Assembly: GCA_945956935.1 (NCBI GenBank) | Contig: CAMFJD010000003.1 | Location: 41,239-105,238 of the forward strand | Length of the DNA: 64,000 nucleotides | Direction of reading: 5' to 3' | From: an uncultured Bacillota bacterium | GTDB taxonomy: Bacteria; Bacillota_I; Bacilli_A; Culicoidibacterales; ZOR0006 | Part shown: positions 35,363 through 44,489 of the stretch, piece after piece | How the letters are laid out: the number at the start of each line of letters is the position of its first letter | Numbering within the stretch: position 1 is the stretch's first letter | The notes under the pieces: model-generated | Database searches by the model: none | What the model saw: only the letters and a program-made list of their open reading frames with translations | Told to the model about the DNA's origin: nothing | Position numbers and translations under genes: made by a program

Positions 35363-36325
35363 TTAATCATCCTTTTTTTTCAGAAATGCTCGTAGCCTAA
35401 ACCTTAACCAAATCGTCCAAAACCATTTTTTTTGAATTTTATTAACAAATTGCTGTGATCCAATACCATACTGTGCTTGAAATAAGTAATCTAGTGGAAG
35501 AAGTAATTCCTCTGAAATATCAGTATCGAAGTATTTCTGATAAAAATTGACACAATACTCAGTTCGTATCCTTGCTTCTCCTGCATCATTTCCACAGCGC
35601 TGCCAAAAACGTACTAATCCAACTAAGAAGATTTGCTCACAGAAAACAACTTGCAAACGTGACAAGTCGCTGTCTGTCGCTTGTTGATACAGTTTCTCTA
35701 AATGTTGAAAAATATCATAACAATGATCTACATTTCGTTCTTTAAATAATGCATGATTATTTTGAATAACATAAACTTCATCAATTTGCTCAATCTGAAT
35801 TTTTTTCAATTCACATGTATAGCGAAAAGCCATTTCTGCATCCCATACTTGCTCCTGAAAGATTATTTGATGTTTACGCAAATAATCAACACGATATACA
35901 GCATTATACACAACTGCAACTTGTTTCATCAGTTGATATGCTTGATTACAGAGCGTTGAATAAACAGCATCTACTTTTGTTTGTTCTATTCGTTGAATAA
36001 ATTGAGTACACACTTCGTTATGAGTAAATTTTGTCCAACCATCAATAAACATAACGTATGATGTACAAGCATGTTGCAAACCATAATTATATGCACTTCC
36101 ACAACCTAAACCTGTTTGTAACTGAATATCAAATCGCGAATCAATTCTAGTAAATTCTTGAGCAACTTGCAAAGCATCACCGCAATGACCATCGTGAATA
36201 ATTAAAAATTTGCACTCGCGTAATGTTTGCTCATGTAATGTCTGTAAGCATGATTCCAACTCTCTCCCGATGATTTGTACATGAATAATAATCATCAACT
36301 TTACATTGTTTAATTGTTTATTCAT
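35363..36325 (-). CDS. GT2-like glycosyltransferase with degenerate active-site motifs
   Basis: 320 residues with the GT-A order: nucleotide-binding strand, ELESCLQTLHEQTL, FLIIHDGHCGDA where VVDDGSTDxS is usual, GLGCGSAYNYGL (typical NxGxxxARNxGL region), and MFIDGWTKFT where the metal-binding DSDD is usual. The first acidic pair and the DxD are both altered, so ordinary sugar transfer is uncertain. A basic, Trp-rich C-terminus (WFWTIWLRFRLRAFLKKK) could touch the membrane. Its start overlaps the AAA ATPase gene by 8 bases. Confidence 0.75.
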   Translation of the reverse strand: MNKQLNNVKLMIIIHVQIIGRELESCLQTLHEQTLRECKFLIIHDGHCGDALQVAQEFTRIDSRFDIQLQTGLGCGSAYNYGLQHACTSYVMFIDGWTKFTHNEVCTQFIQRIEQTKVDAVYSTLCNQAYQLMKQVAVVYNAVYRVDYLRKHQIIFQEQVWDAEMAFRYTCELKKIQIEQIDEVYVIQNNHALFKERNVDHCYDIFQHLEKLYQQATDSDLSRLQVVFCEQIFLVGLVRFWQRCGNDAGEARIRTEYCVNFYQKYFDTDISEELLLPLDYLFQAQYGIGSQQFVNKIQKKWFWTIWLRFRLRAFLKKKDD

Positions 36326-37553
36326 CAGTTATAGGCCCTTTATTACTAACAAAATCAATAAGATCTTCTACATTAGGTACATAGCTAAAACTCCCTTGTA
36401 AATAACGATTTTTTAGCTTTAAATCATTACGTATAGATTTCCCCTTGTGTTTCACATCTTCAAATAAGTTTTTTACAATCGTTGTACGCTTATCGAAATC
36501 AAAATCAATAATAAAAAATTGATCTCGTCGTAAATCAAAATCAAGTACTTCTGCTTGAGTTGTAGTAAAAATAAGTTGTGATTGTTGCGGATTCAGTTCA
36601 TCGCGTAAAAACATCTCTAAAATGAAATGAAAGACATTTGTATCGAGCGAATTACTTAAATCATCAATCATTAGTGTTGCACCTGTCTCAATTGCATGAA
36701 TGGCATGTGGGAGAATTGCCATCAGTTTATACGTTCCGCTTGAAACAATTGGTGATAATTCTTTAAACGTGTGATTGACCACTTTGCCATTATGTGAATG
36801 AATTTCAAAGAGACGATCTTCGTTAATTCGAACTGTTTCGATCATTGGATCTAATCGACTAACAATTGTCAAAAAATCATTAATCCGTTCAATCTCTACG
36901 GATGGATATTTTGTATATAAATCAGAAAAATCAGCATTCATATAACCTGTAGTTAAGATCACAGTATGGTAAAACCAGTTTTTTAAATTACTGATTCCAT
37001 GATCTTCTAAAGCTGTATCCATCAAATAACGTAAAAACACACGTGTTGGATCAATACACTTCACCTTTGACTGTAATGTAACTTGATTGCTTTCGCGCTT
37101 GAATACAGTTTTTGAACGTCCCTTACTATTTTTTCTTGGGTAAATCGCTCGGATTAATTCTTCACTTAAAATTTCTTGTTGATTAAAACTAATCATATAT
37201 GTAAATTCTGTTAATACAGTATCAATTTCCCCTACCAATTCAATTTGTAGTTTTGTTGGTGTTTCGATATCTTGCCAATTCTTCACATCCCGCACATGCA
37301 TTTCGTGATGTGCTATATCAAGTCCACCTAAAACAACCAATTTTTGTAAAAAATTCACTGCTTGAATGATATTTGACTTGCCGACATTATTTGTTCCAAG
37401 TAAGCACCCTAATTTAAACAAACCAAAGCGCTGAAATTGTGAAAAAATTAATTGATCTTCATAATTATGAATACTTGTTTTATTGAAATCAACAGTGATT
37501 GGTTGATGAATTGATTTAAAATTCTCAATAGTAAATTTTGAAAGCTTCAACAT
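36318..37553 (-). CDS. AAA15-type (SMC-like) ATPase
   Basis: 411 residues. FTIENFKSIHQPITVDF and Walker A GTNNVGKSN at the N-terminus, a signature-like SSGTYK near residue 280, Walker B LMIDDLSNSLD, FTTTQAEVLDFDLRRDQFF, and a C-terminal YLQGSFSYVP. This is the COG1106 layout known from RloB- and Abi-type defence ATPases. Walker B Glu is Asp, the usual H of SLHP is Asp, and TTHD is TTTQ. The ATG at 37553 has AAGGA upstream. The next gene is a GT2-like protein, not RloB. Function unknown; a defence role is a guess. Confidence 0.8.
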   Translation of the reverse strand: MLKLSKFTIENFKSIHQPITVDFNKTSIHNYEDQLIFSQFQRFGLFKLGCLLGTNNVGKSNIIQAVNFLQKLVVLGGLDIAHHEMHVRDVKNWQDIETPTKLQIELVGEIDTVLTEFTYMISFNQQEILSEELIRAIYPRKNSKGRSKTVFKRESNQVTLQSKVKCIDPTRVFLRYLMDTALEDHGISNLKNWFYHTVILTTGYMNADFSDLYTKYPSVEIERINDFLTIVSRLDPMIETVRINEDRLFEIHSHNGKVVNHTFKELSPIVSSGTYKLMAILPHAIHAIETGATLMIDDLSNSLDTNVFHFILEMFLRDELNPQQSQLIFTTTQAEVLDFDLRRDQFFIIDFDFDKRTTIVKNLFEDVKHKGKSIRNDLKLKNRYLQGSFSYVPNVEDLIDFVSNKGPITDE

Positions 37554-37766
37554 ATAGATTCCTTCTTTCATTTTTTTATTTCATTTTTTATTTGTAAATT
37601 GCGTATTATATAACAATAATTGTATATTTATTAGGTATTTTCTTTGTTTCAAAGTGCTTATTTCTATTATAAAACAAAATTGTGATTTTCTACCATTTTT
37701 TTCTAAATTTTTTTTAATTTATAAAAGCGTATAATGTTTCTTGTCATTACTTTAGGAGGTTTTTAT

Positions 37767-38894
37767 ATGTTTTATTTTGATTATAGTGCGACGACACCTG
37801 TCAATAGCGAAATTTTAGCAGCATTCGAAAAAATGAATCATCAATTTTATGCAAATGTTGGTTCAATGCATACTGCAGGAACAAATGCAAACGATAAATT
37901 GTCAGTTGCACGTGCTGAAGTAGCAAATTTTTTAGGGGTTAAGAGTGAAGAAATTATTTTCACTTCAGGTGCAACAGAGTCTAATAACTTAATTATTCAA
38001 GGCGTTGCCGATGCTCGAAAAAATGAAGGCAAGCATGTTATCACAACAATGATTGAGCACTCTTCAGTTTACGATACATACCGCTATTTAGAAGAATTTC
38101 ATGGATTTGAAGTGACTTACTTACCTGTAGATGAAAATTGTCGCATTCGTTTAAGTGATTTACAAGCTGCTTTACGCGATGATACTATTTTAGTATCAAT
38201 TATGCATGTTAACAGTGAAGTTGGCAGTATCCAGCCTGTAGAGCAAGCGATTGAACTTATTCGTACACATTCAACTGCATATATTCATTTAGACATGGTT
38301 CAATCCTTCACAAAAATTCCATACACTTTTGCCAATCTTGATATTGACTTTGCTTCAATTTCAATGCACAAAATTTATGGATTAAAAGGTAGTGGTCTTT
38401 TATACCGTCGTACTGGCACTAAACTTGTTCGTCGGATGTTTGGAGGTATGCAAGAGTTTGGTGTACGTGGGGGAACTGCAAATACACCAGCAAATATGGT
38501 TGTTGGTTTAACTATTGCTCTCGCTTTAAAAGAAAGTGAACAAAAACATACATATGTAAATGCGTTCCATGTACAATTACGTGAGTTTTTACAACAGTAT
38601 GATTTTATAAAAATTAATACACCTGAGAAGAATTATTCACCATATATTATGAATTTTTCAGTAACTGGGATGAATTCAGATACAATTTTATATACACTTG
38701 ATGAAGCTGGTATCTGTATTTCAACAAAATCTGCTGATGTTGCAAAAGCACAATTACCAAGTCGGATTCTTTACGCAATGTCAAATTGTGAACAACGTGC
38801 CACAAGCGGTGTTCGAATTAGCCTTTCTCATTTAACAACACAAGCTGAATTCGACTATTTACTTGAACAACTCACTACAATTTTTCAAGCATAA
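37767..38894 (+). CDS. class V aminotransferase, cysteine-desulfurase-like, catalytic Cys absent
   Basis: 375 residues. NifS/IscS-type fold: FDYSATTPVN, FTSGATESNN, IEHSSV, MHVNSEVGSIQP, PLP Lys202 in MHKIYGLKGSGLL, and GGMQEFGVRGGTANTPA. The loop that normally carries the catalytic Cys (SxGSACxS) reads STKSADVAKA, so Asp324 replaces Cys. The nearest Cys is Cys317, seven residues earlier. Persulfide transfer in the normal way is unlikely; a lyase, epimerase or different desulfurase are options. AGGAGG is 7 bases before the ATG at 37767. Monocistronic. Confidence 0.85.
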   Translation: MFYFDYSATTPVNSEILAAFEKMNHQFYANVGSMHTAGTNANDKLSVARAEVANFLGVKSEEIIFTSGATESNNLIIQGVADARKNEGKHVITTMIEHSSVYDTYRYLEEFHGFEVTYLPVDENCRIRLSDLQAALRDDTILVSIMHVNSEVGSIQPVEQAIELIRTHSTAYIHLDMVQSFTKIPYTFANLDIDFASISMHKIYGLKGSGLLYRRTGTKLVRRMFGGMQEFGVRGGTANTPANMVVGLTIALALKESEQKHTYVNAFHVQLREFLQQYDFIKINTPEKNYSPYIMNFSVTGMNSDTILYTLDEAGICISTKSADVAKAQLPSRILYAMSNCEQRATSGVRISLSHLTTQAEFDYLLEQLTTIFQA

Positions 38895-38895
38895 C

Positions 38896-38934
38896 AAAAC
38901 TAAAAAAACCGACTATGTCGGTTTTTTTAGTTTT
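38896..38934. terminator. bidirectional terminator
   Basis: An 18-bp near-perfect stem around a TAT loop (core ACCGAC/GTCGGT), with T and A runs, between convergent genes; it overlaps the 3' end of the 38927-39241 gene. Confidence 0.85.
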
Positions 38935-39241
38935 TCGGACGATAACTACGTAGTGAAATAAAATAGTGAATATCACCACGATGATATTCCATTCCTAAGC
39001 GTAAGTTTTCACGAATATAATCTTCAATTGCTTGCTCAAAATCATCATAAATACCTGATAAGAAACTTTTGTCAAGATCAACATTTACATATAATTCTGT
39101 TCCATGAGCTAATTCTTTTTGATAAATTTTAATGTTTATAGCATATCCTAAATCATATACTTTAACAAAAATATTTGGATCAATTTCTAATTGAATAAGC
39201 TCTTTTAGCTGAATACGCATTTTTAATTTTCGTTCCATCAT
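38927..39241 (-). CDS. hypothetical protein
   Basis: 104 residues, not recognised. Alternating beta strands (KVYDLGYAINIKIYQ, ELYVNVDLDKSF) and a helix (FEQAIEDYIRENLRLG) suggest a small alpha/beta domain; no signal peptide. The ATG at 39241 is best spaced from GGGGG; another in-frame ATG at 39247 lies only 2 bases from that site. Confidence 0.6.
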   Translation of the reverse strand: MMERKLKMRIQLKELIQLEIDPNIFVKVYDLGYAINIKIYQKELAHGTELYVNVDLDKSFLSGIYDDFEQAIEDYIRENLRLGMEYHRGDIHYFISLRSYRPKN

Positions 39242-39318
39242 ATTCATTACCCCCTATAGTAAAATAATTCTTTGTTTCATCATACTTGTTTGCTTTCCTT
39301 TGGTCAAGTTAAACAAGC

Positions 39319-39348
39319 AAAAAGGTACAAGATTTCTTGTACCTTTTT
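39319..39348 (-). terminator. terminator of hup
   Basis: AAAAAGGTACAAG / CTTGTACCTTTTT, a 13-bp stem with an ATTT loop and trailing T run. Confidence 0.9.
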
Positions 39349-39351
39349 TCA

Positions 39352-39630
39352 TTATGCATTAACTGCTTCTTTTAATTCTTTTCCTGCTTTGAAAGCCGGT
39401 GTTTTGCTCGCAGCAATTTGAATCGTTTCACCAGTTTGAGGATTACGTCCTTCACGTGCAGCACGTTCACGAACTTCAAATGTTCCAAATCCTGTTAAAG
39501 AAACTTTTTCCCCTTTTTCTAAGTGACCTTTTACTGTATCCATAAACCCATTTACTACTTCAGTCACATCTTTTTTTGTTAATCCTGTTGCTTGTGCAAT
39601 ATCATCGATTAATTGCTTTTTTGTAACCAT
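39352..39630 (-). CDS. hup: DNA-binding protein HU
   Basis: 92 residues. [41 protein letters not shown] (DNA-binding arm) and the AGKELKEAV end are diagnostic. It is the nucleoid-associated HU homodimer. It is encoded behind gpsA and der, as hbs is in Bacillus, but with its own terminator and a 155-base gap that can hold a promoter. AGGAGG is present. Confidence 0.96.
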   Translation of the reverse strand: MVTKKQLIDDIAQATGLTKKDVTEVVNGFMDTVKGHLEKGEKVSLTGFGTFEVRERAAREGRNPQTGETIQIAASKTPAFKAGKELKEAVNA

Positions 39631-39785
39631 AACTTGAAAACCTCCTAAGTAATTTCAAACTAAATTTTTCACATTTTGACTGTATCATATTATCATTCTA
39701 AAATGCAAGCGTTTGTTGTTATTTTCATGTTTCGCATTCCATATTTCCACGATTTCCCAATAAAATGAATCATGAAACCATTCTG

Positions 39786-40787
39786 TCAATAGATTTCCAC
39801 CTTCATTTCACGTTTGAGCATCTCTGCTACAAGCGTTGAAACATTCGCTTGTTCATAAACAACTTGGTATAACATTGTCGTTAATGGCATTTCAATATCA
39901 TATTTCTTTGATAATTGGTATGCCGAAACAACAGCTTTCATACCTTCAACCGTCGTAATTTCTTGTAAAACTTGTTCCATGTTTTCACCATGTGCAAGTT
40001 TTAATCCAGCATTAAAATTACGGCTATGATGGCTCGTTGCTGTAACAATTAGATCTCCTAATCCTGTTAAACCTGTAAATGTCATTGGATCTGCACCAAG
40101 TTGGCGTGCAAGTCGAATCATTTCAGCTAATCCACGTGTCATCAACGCTGCTTTCGCATTATCTCCATATCCTAAACCAATTAAAATCCCTACAATAATC
40201 GCCATAATATTTTTCAACGCACCACCAAGCTCTGCACCAATGATATCCTCGCTACGATATACACGCAAATACTGTTCATTATTAAACAGATGCTGTGTAT
40301 AGAGACTCGCTTTTTGATCAATGCTCGCTGCTACAAGTGCTGTAAATTGACGAATTGCAACTTCTTCTGCATGGCTTGGTCCAGTTAAAGCAACAACTGC
40401 TTGGACTCGATCACCTACAACATCGCAGATAATTTCTGACATTCGCTTATGTGTATCTTTTTCGATTCCTTTTGTTGCAGTAATAAAAATTTTCGGACTA
40501 TCTAACACCTGTGCTACTTGTTCCATAACTGCTCTCACTGCTTGGCTTGGAACAACACATAAAACTGCTTCTGCTTGTGACAAGACGTATGCCAAGTCGG
40601 TATACGCACATATACGTTCATCTAACACGATTTCTGGTAAGTAATCACGCACTGTATGGAATGTATTAATTTCATTTGCTTCTTCTTGGCGATGACACCA
40701 AAGCAACGCTTCATGTCCATTGTCTGTTAACGTTTGCGCTAGTGCACTACCCCAACTTCCTGCACCTAAAACAGCAATTTTTTTCAT
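39786..40787 (-). CDS. gpsA: NAD(P)-dependent glycerol-3-phosphate dehydrogenase
   Basis: 333 residues. Rossmann start VLGAGSWGSALAQTL, TATKGIE, GPSHAEEV, GGALKNIMAI (catalytic Lys), TGLGDLIVTATSHHSRN. It reduces dihydroxyacetone phosphate to glycerol-3-phosphate for phospholipids. 18 bases downstream of der, part of cmk-der-gpsA. Confidence 0.96.
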   Translation of the reverse strand: MKKIAVLGAGSWGSALAQTLTDNGHEALLWCHRQEEANEINTFHTVRDYLPEIVLDERICAYTDLAYVLSQAEAVLCVVPSQAVRAVMEQVAQVLDSPKIFITATKGIEKDTHKRMSEIICDVVGDRVQAVVALTGPSHAEEVAIRQFTALVAASIDQKASLYTQHLFNNEQYLRVYRSEDIIGAELGGALKNIMAIIVGILIGLGYGDNAKAALMTRGLAEMIRLARQLGADPMTFTGLTGLGDLIVTATSHHSRNFNAGLKLAHGENMEQVLQEITTVEGMKAVVSAYQLSKKYDIEMPLTTMLYQVVYEQANVSTLVAEMLKREMKVEIY

Positions 40788-40805
40788 GATGTTCCCTCCC
40801 TCATG

Positions 40806-42125
40806 TTATTTATCGTTATTTTTTTGACGTAAAATAAAGTGGATTGGTGTTCCCTCGAAATCAAATGTAGCACGTAAGCGATTCTCTAAATACCGTTGGT
40901 AGCTGAAGTGAACAAGCTCAGTGTCATTGACAAAGAAAACAAATGTTGGTGGTGCCGTAGCTACTTGCGATGCATAATAAAATTTTGCTGCGTGCCCACG
41001 ATGAGCTGGCGGAGGTGTTAATGCAAGTGCATCTTGTAAAACATCATTTAACACACTCGTTGCAATACGACGATTTTGATTTTTAAATGCTAGTTGAATT
41101 TCTGGGAAAATAGTATGTACACGTTTATTTTCTAACGCAGAAACAAACACAATTGGTGCATAATCTAAATATTTAAATTTATCACGAATATCTTCGATCA
41201 TTAACTGCATTGTTTTCTCATCTTTTTTAACTGCATCCCATTTATTAACGACGATGACAACACCTTTTCCAGCTTCATGTGCATATCCAGCAATTTTACG
41301 ATCTTGTTCAATAATACCTTCTTCTGCATTGATTACAACTAAAACAACATTACTACGTTCAATTGCTGATAATGCACGAAGTACACTATACTTTTCAATA
41401 TTTTCGTATACTTTTCCACGCTTACGAATTCCAGCAGTATCAATAATAACGTATTTATCTCCATCTTTCGTAAATGGTGTATCAACTGCATCACGTGTTG
41501 TCCCTGCAATTTGACTAACGATAACACGATCTTCACCTAAAATGGCATTTGTTAGTGATGATTTTCCGACATTTGGACGGCCAATTAATGAAAAACACAC
41601 TGTATCTTCGTCATAATCCGTTGAATTTTTTTCAGGAAATGAATGAATGATTGCGTCTAGTACATCCCCCACTCCAATTCCGTGAATACTTGATGTGGCA
41701 ATTGGTTCACCAAAACCTAACGCGTAAAAATCATAAATATTATCTTTAATATTAACATCATCAATTTGGTTTACAGCTAAAATAATCGGCTTATCACTAC
41801 GATATAAAATATTCGCGATTGCCTCATCATCACTTGTCATACCTTCACGACCATTGACAACAAATACAATAACATCTGCCTCATCCATTGCAATTTCAGC
41901 TTGAGCACGGATTTGTGTCATAAATGGTGTATCAGCCATTTCAATTCCACCTGTATCAATTAAATAAAATTCTTTTGTTAACCATTCCGCTTTTGAATAA
42001 ATGCGATCTCTTGTTACTCCTGGAACATCCTCTACAATTGAAAGACGCTCACCGACAATTCGGTTAAATAAAGTTGATTTCCCCACATTCGGGCGACCAA
42101 CAACTGCTACTACTGGTAAAGCCAT
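40806..42125 (-). CDS. der: ribosome biogenesis GTPase Der (EngA)
   Basis: 439 residues with two GTPase domains ([16 protein letters not shown] near residue 9, [16 protein letters not shown] near 182; NQIDD and NKWD motifs) and a C-terminal KH-like domain. Needed for 50S assembly. The start is ATG at 42125; cmk lies 20 bases upstream. Confidence 0.97.
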   Translation of the reverse strand: MALPVVAVVGRPNVGKSTLFNRIVGERLSIVEDVPGVTRDRIYSKAEWLTKEFYLIDTGGIEMADTPFMTQIRAQAEIAMDEADVIVFVVNGREGMTSDDEAIANILYRSDKPIILAVNQIDDVNIKDNIYDFYALGFGEPIATSSIHGIGVGDVLDAIIHSFPEKNSTDYDEDTVCFSLIGRPNVGKSSLTNAILGEDRVIVSQIAGTTRDAVDTPFTKDGDKYVIIDTAGIRKRGKVYENIEKYSVLRALSAIERSNVVLVVINAEEGIIEQDRKIAGYAHEAGKGVVIVVNKWDAVKKDEKTMQLMIEDIRDKFKYLDYAPIVFVSALENKRVHTIFPEIQLAFKNQNRRIATSVLNDVLQDALALTPPPAHRGHAAKFYYASQVATAPPTFVFFVNDTELVHFSYQRYLENRLRATFDFEGTPIHFILRQKNNDK

Positions 42126-42145
42126 AATTTTTCTCCTTTTTATAC

Positions 42146-42823
42146 TCAGTTATTTTTTGTTTGGCGCACACCTTCAATAATTTGAATTGCTGCTTCATAT
42201 GTTTGTGGAATCGTTAAATTCGTCGAATCCAATAAAATGGCATCATCTGCTTGTTTTAAGGGTGCAATCGCTCTTGTTGAATCAATTTCATCTCGTAATG
42301 CTAAATTTGCACAAACCTCTTCTAATGTACTAGCAATTCCACGCTCTTCATTATCAAGTTGACGGCGTTGGCCACGTGCCTCTACGCTCGCAGTTAAATA
42401 AATTTTAACATCTGCATTCGGTAAAACAACTGTACCAATATCTCGTCCATCTAAAATTGCTCCTCCGTTACTTGCAATTTCACGTTGTAATTCAACTAAA
42501 CGTTCCCTCACTTTAGGGTGTACTGCTACATATGATACTTGACTACTTACGCTGTTTTCACGAATTTCGTTACTTACATCAACACAATCGAGCAATGTTT
42601 TTCCATCTGCTGTCAGTTCAATTGTCGTTGTTGCTAAAATATCCATCAATGCTGCTTCATCGTTTACATCAATTTGTTGCATAACTGCTTTGTATGTTAG
42701 TGCGCGGTACATCGAACCGGTATCAACATAAATATATTGAAAATAGTCGGCAAGTTCTTTCGCAAGTGTCCCTTTTCCCGATGCGGCAGGTCCATCAATT
42801 GCGACAATCAATTCTTTGCTCAT
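42146..42823 (-). CDS. cmk: cytidylate kinase
   Basis: 225 residues. [18 protein letters not shown] (P loop), [31 protein letters not shown] and [20 protein letters not shown]. It phosphorylates CMP and dCMP. The ATG at 42823 with AAGGAAG upstream is chosen; an open frame extends to 42853 without a ribosome binding site. A terminator-like hairpin lies in its leader. Confidence 0.95.
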   Translation of the reverse strand: MSKELIVAIDGPAASGKGTLAKELADYFQYIYVDTGSMYRALTYKAVMQQIDVNDEAALMDILATTTIELTADGKTLLDCVDVSNEIRENSVSSQVSYVAVHPKVRERLVELQREIASNGGAILDGRDIGTVVLPNADVKIYLTASVEARGQRRQLDNEERGIASTLEEVCANLALRDEIDSTRAIAPLKQADDAILLDSTNLTIPQTYEAAIQIIEGVRQTKNN

Positions 42824-42869
42824 TTTAACAACTTCCTTTCTTATCCACATCATTTTTTTGAAACAAAAT

Positions 42870-42912
42870 GAAAAGACGTGGCAAGCTCAATTTTTCCACG
42901 TCTCCTATTATA
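42870..42912 (-). promoter_or_regulatory. promoter -10 and attenuator-like hairpin in the cmk leader
   Basis: Minus strand: TATAAT at about 42907-42912 is followed at once by AGACGTGG...CCACGTCT (8-bp stem, 42874-42903) and TTTT, 50 bases before cmk. It may attenuate the operon, or end transcripts of the upstream gene. Confidence 0.4.
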
Positions 42913-42969
42913 CATGAGATTCACAATTTATCATAGTCACCTTAAAGCGAATTAATCGTTGCTTTAACA

Positions 42970-43827
42970 TTAATTCCCAGTCATGATCAAACTAACACCA
43001 ATTCCTAATGTTATAATGACTGCTATTGTTAAAACAATGAGTGTTGAAACAAGTAAAATATTGATGAGTCGATCACGTCGATCACGTCGATCACTTGTCG
43101 CTACTACCCCTTGGTTTATATTAGTAAGTTTATCATCCCCTATTGTGTGAGTTTCTGCTTGTTCCCTGAACGCTTCTTTCGATATTGATTCTGGATCAAC
43201 AACGGTTTCACGTTGTTGATCCAGTGTTTCAGTTGTTTCAAATTCTATTGGTTGTTGAGGTAAAGTTTGTTGCTCTTCTAGCAACTGTTCAATGTGTTGC
43301 GTATCTTCTAAATCTTGTTGGAGTTGCGAATGAAGCTGTGCAAGTACCGGCATTTCCTGTGTCTGTGCTAGCTCAAGATCAAACATTACTCGTTGATTCA
43401 GCGTATCTGCTTGCGTTGCTTTGGGTAATTCACGGCGCTTCTGATGCAAGTCACCGATTAATGCTTGTAACTGTTGGGTTGCAGCAATAAATTTTGTTTG
43501 TGCCTGTTCATATTCAATATCTTGTTTCGCAACTGTTTGCTCAAGTTTTTCATTGGTTGTTATACGAACACGCTTTAAAATTTCTAAATTAGTATCTGCA
43601 ACAGCTTCTTGCTCCGCAAACGGTTGAATTTCTTCAACAAGTTGATTCATTTGTTTTTGTTGGCGTAATTGTTGACGCGATTGTACTTGTGAATCAACTG
43701 GAATTTGAACAGTTATTGGCATTTCTTTTGTTACTTCTAAATCAATCAGCGCTTCGACTGTTTCTAAATCTGTTCCTTGTTGCTGTGCAAGTTGCTGTCG
43801 CCGCTGTACTCTTGATGTATAATTCAT
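42970..43827 (-). CDS. Gln-rich coiled-coil protein with C-terminal membrane anchor
   Basis: 285 residues, not recognised. Long helical, Gln/Glu-rich region (30-210) with few aromatic residues, a basic DRRDRRDR stretch encoded by a tandem 9-base repeat (around 43070-43093), and one hydrophobic C-terminal segment (255-280), so it is tail-anchored with the bulk in the cytosol. The motif DLEVTKEMPITVQ recurs as DLELAQTQEMPVLAQ, suggesting an internal duplication. There is a 146-base gap to cmk. Confidence 0.7.
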   Translation of the reverse strand: MNYTSRVQRRQQLAQQQGTDLETVEALIDLEVTKEMPITVQIPVDSQVQSRQQLRQQKQMNQLVEEIQPFAEQEAVADTNLEILKRVRITTNEKLEQTVAKQDIEYEQAQTKFIAATQQLQALIGDLHQKRRELPKATQADTLNQRVMFDLELAQTQEMPVLAQLHSQLQQDLEDTQHIEQLLEEQQTLPQQPIEFETTETLDQQRETVVDPESISKEAFREQAETHTIGDDKLTNINQGVVATSDRRDRRDRLINILLVSTLIVLTIAVIITLGIGVSLIMTGN

Positions 43828-43909
43828 ATGTTTTCCCTCGCAAAATTAAAGTATACATGTCTTTTTTCTCTATTATAGCATAATATTTTTTTAATTTTCT
43901 CCAAAAATA

Positions 43910-43939
43910 TTGAAATCACTCTACTATTATAGCTATAAT
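43910..43939 (+). promoter_or_regulatory. promoter of the ferredoxin gene
   Basis: -35 TTGAAA (43910-43915), 18-base spacer, -10 TATAAT (43934-43939), 40 bases before the start. Confidence 0.6.
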
Positions 43940-43978
43940 ACTATTTGGAAACAAATTATTACTTAGGAGGAATGTACA

Positions 43979-44206
43979 ATGTCAAAATATACATTTGTTG
44001 ATAAAGATGCTTGTATTTCGTGTGGTGCTTGTAGCGCTGTAGCACCTGATATCTTTGACTACGATGCTGATGGACTTGCAGAAAACATTCTTGATGGAAA
44101 CACTGGGACTACTGCCATTGCAGAAGATTTACACATGGATCTTGAAGATGCTGTCGCTGGATGCCCTACTGAAGCAATCAAAATTCAAGAAACACCATTT
44201 GCTTAA
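43979..44206 (+). CDS. fer: [4Fe-4S] ferredoxin
   Basis: 75 residues, very acidic. One cluster: Cys12, Cys15 and Cys18 (CISCGAC) and Cys62 (GCPTEAIK). Same type as the Bacillus Fer ferredoxin, a cytosolic one-electron carrier. AGGAGG is present. Monocistronic, between its own promoter and terminator. Confidence 0.95.
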   Translation: MSKYTFVDKDACISCGACSAVAPDIFDYDADGLAENILDGNTGTTAIAEDLHMDLEDAVAGCPTEAIKIQETPFA

Positions 44207-44216
44207 GCACTGCTGT

Positions 44217-44250
44217 CTACCTGTATGTTTCACATACAAGTAGGCTTTTT
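44217..44250 (+). terminator. terminator of the ferredoxin gene
   Basis: CTACCTGTATGT / ACATACAAGTAG, a 12-bp stem with one mismatch and a TTC loop, then GCTTTTTATTTTT. Confidence 0.8.
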
Positions 44251-44336
44251 ATTTTTACTTTTCTTTATATCAGTAGTTGGACACACACAAATCATATTAT
44301 ATCAAAATTAAAATAACTTTTAATATCAAACTATTT

Positions 44337-44350
44337 AGTAAACGTTTTCA
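44337..44350. promoter_or_regulatory. CcpA (cre) site upstream of gapN
   Basis: AGTAAACGTTTTCA agrees with the cre consensus TGWAANCGNTNWCA at 13 of 14 positions. It lies 55 bases before a TATAAT -10 (44405-44410), a position that can allow activation or repression by CcpA. Confidence 0.6.
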
Positions 44351-44489
44351 ATTAGAAATTTGTGATGAAAGTGCTGTTTGTCAGCTTTTTATAGTCTATT
44401 GGGCTATAATTTATCTATAACAACTACTCATTGTATTCATAACATAAACTCGAATCGTGGATGGTTGTTCATATAAGGAGGTTCATTAT

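Noticed and set aside
36318..37553. Complete Rlo/Abi defence system
   Set aside because: The ATPase matches the family, but no RloB, nuclease or toxin-like partner is next to it, so a known defence system cannot be claimed.
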